DNA of 6,004 bases from Acidimicrobiia bacterium. GTDB lineage: Bacteria; Actinomycetota; Acidimicrobiia; IMCC26256; JACDBD01. The position numbers and the translations under genes were made by a program. Positions 5,229 through 6,004 of the stretch are shown here, in pieces (position 1 is the first letter of the stretch; each line of letters starts with the position of its first letter). The stretch spans positions 1-6,004 of the forward strand of contig JAPSGP010000201.1 in the NCBI GenBank assembly GCA_031177445.1, written 5' to 3'. The notes beneath the pieces are model-generated. The model saw only the letters and a program-made list of their open reading frames with translations. It did no database searches and was not told the origin of the DNA.

Positions 5229-6004
5229 CCGCGGATGCGAGCGCCAGGGCGGGCTCGGCGCACTTGTCCATCGGCGAGGTGCTCGGCGTGCTGCGGGAGG
5301 AGTTCCCGGACGTCACGATCTCGAAGATCCGGTTCCTCGAGAGCCAGGGTCTGATCGACCCCGAGCGGACCCCATCGGGATACCGGAAGTTCTACGAATC
5401 CGACGTCTCGCGTCTGCGCTGGATCCTGCACCAGCAGAAGGACAACTTCCTCCCGCTGAAGGTCATCAAGGAGCGCCTCGATCACCTCGACGAGGAGTCC
5501 ACGCCGGCGGCGCCGGCGCCCAGCCGGACGACGGCCAACGACGACTCGCCCCCCAAGCGCACCCCCAAGGAGCGCTCGTCCCGCCGCCGGCCGGCGCGGA
5601 CCGCCGATCGACCGGCACCGCGCACACCCGAGCTGCCGCTCGTCGAGGCGGCGGCGGAGGTCGACCTCGCGTCGGAGGCCGGCGACGAGCCCGCCCGCGC
5701 TCGCGAGGTGAGCTTGACCCGACGCGAGCTCGCGCGAGCCTCTGGGCTCAGCGACTGGCAGGTCGGGGAGCTCGAGTCCTACGGGCTACTCACGCCGGCA
5801 TCGCACACCGGCGGGCACGGCCTCTTCAGCGACCAGGACCTGGCCATCGCGCGCGCGGCGGCGGGGTTCGCCAAGCACGGCATCGAGGCGCGCCACCTAC
5901 GGATGTACAAGCACTTCGCCGACCGCGAGACCGCGCTGTTCGAGCAAGTGCTCGTGCAACTCCTCCGACAGCGCAACCCACAGGCGCGAGCGAAAGCGGG
6001 CGAC
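5225..6004 (+). CDS. ftsR: FtsR-like MerR-family transcriptional regulator (3' end outside the window)
   Basis: The frame is open from the ATG at 5225 to the right edge, giving 260 residues without a stop. Residues 13-88 are a MerR-type winged helix: LSIGEVLGVLREEF, then TISKIRFLESQGLI, then RTPSGYRKFY, then VSRLRWIL. A Pro/Arg/Ser-rich linker occupies about 91-160. A second MerR-like helical region (about 162-245) contains LTRRELARASGLS, LESYGLLTP and EARHLRMYKHFADRE. This two-part layout and the ISKIRFLE.QGL wording match mycobacterial Rv1828 and Corynebacterium FtsR, the latter described as an activator of ftsZ. The role here is inferred from that similarity and from the position after garA. 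GGAG at 5216-5219 lies 5 nt before the ATG, and ATGA overlaps the FHA stop, so translation is probably coupled. A bifunctional nuclease gene often follows in actinobacteria but is outside this window. Confidence 0.88.
   Translation, partial: MTADASARAGSAHLSIGEVLGVLREEFPDVTISKIRFLESQGLIDPERTPSGYRKFYESDVSRLRWILHQQKDNFLPLKVIKERLDHLDEESTPAAPAPSRTTANDDSPPKRTPKERSSRRRPARTADRPAPRTPELPLVEAAAEVDLASEAGDEPARAREVSLTRRELARASGLSDWQVGELESYGLLTPASHTGGHGLFSDQDLAIARAAAGFAKHGIEARHLRMYKHFADRETALFEQVLVQLLRQRNPQARAKAGD

Noticed and set aside
5500..5700. Pro/Arg-rich segment in the FtsR-like gene as a possible frameshift or gene boundary
   Set aside because: The frame stays open, codon bias is unchanged, and both flanking domains belong to the same known two-domain family; a variable linker is the simplest reading.

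Overview
This is a GC-rich, gene-dense bacterial window with strong G/C bias at third codon positions. The order gcvH – (acyltransferase) – garA-type FHA gene – ftsR-type MerR gene is a conserved actinobacterial arrangement (compare mycobacterial Rv1826-Rv1827-Rv1828, recalled from memory). A deep-branching actinobacterium such as an Acidimicrobiia-like lineage would fit, but the exact lineage is inference. No RNA genes, mobile elements, CRISPR arrays or plasmid functions were seen.

Layout. Positions 1-24 probably hold the last codons of an upstream gene. Positions 44-2536 (+) encode an 830-residue fusion: an intact sugar-1-phosphate nucleotidyltransferase, a left-handed beta-helix, and a phosphomannomutase-like module whose active-site loops have all been replaced. 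Positions 2549-3499 (-) encode an extended short-chain dehydrogenase (NAD-dependent epimerase/dehydratase type) that converges on the first gene. A 70-bp divergent intergenic region (3500-3569) carries a possible -10 element and a near-perfect 20-bp palindrome. From 3570 the + strand carries gcvH (lipoyl carrier protein H), a LipM-like octanoyltransferase/lipoate ligase-family gene, a zinc-ribbon plus FHA protein of the GarA/OdhI type, and an FtsR-like double-domain MerR regulator that runs off the right edge. There is no gene-free stretch longer than 300 bases.

How the genes fit together. GcvH needs a lipoyl group on Lys63, and the next gene has the Cys and Lys signature of the enzyme family that loads octanoate onto GcvH, so the two look like a carrier and its loader. 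GarA/OdhI proteins are known to restrain 2-oxoglutarate dehydrogenase, another lipoate-dependent complex, and glutamate metabolism. The cluster therefore joins lipoylation and control of the 2-oxoglutarate/glycine node (inference). The FHA gene appears to have its own leaderless promoter and is translationally coupled to ftsR through an ATGA overlap. The nucleotidyltransferase probably makes a nucleotide sugar for the cell envelope.

Most notable points: a four-motif-dead phosphomannomutase module on an intact nucleotidyltransferase; a GTAA junction where a GTGA stop/start overlap would be expected between gcvH and the LipM-like gene; a GarA-type protein with an N-terminal zinc ribbon that keeps a Thr-Thr pair; and a well-spaced leaderless promoter in front of it with an inverted repeat over its -35 box.
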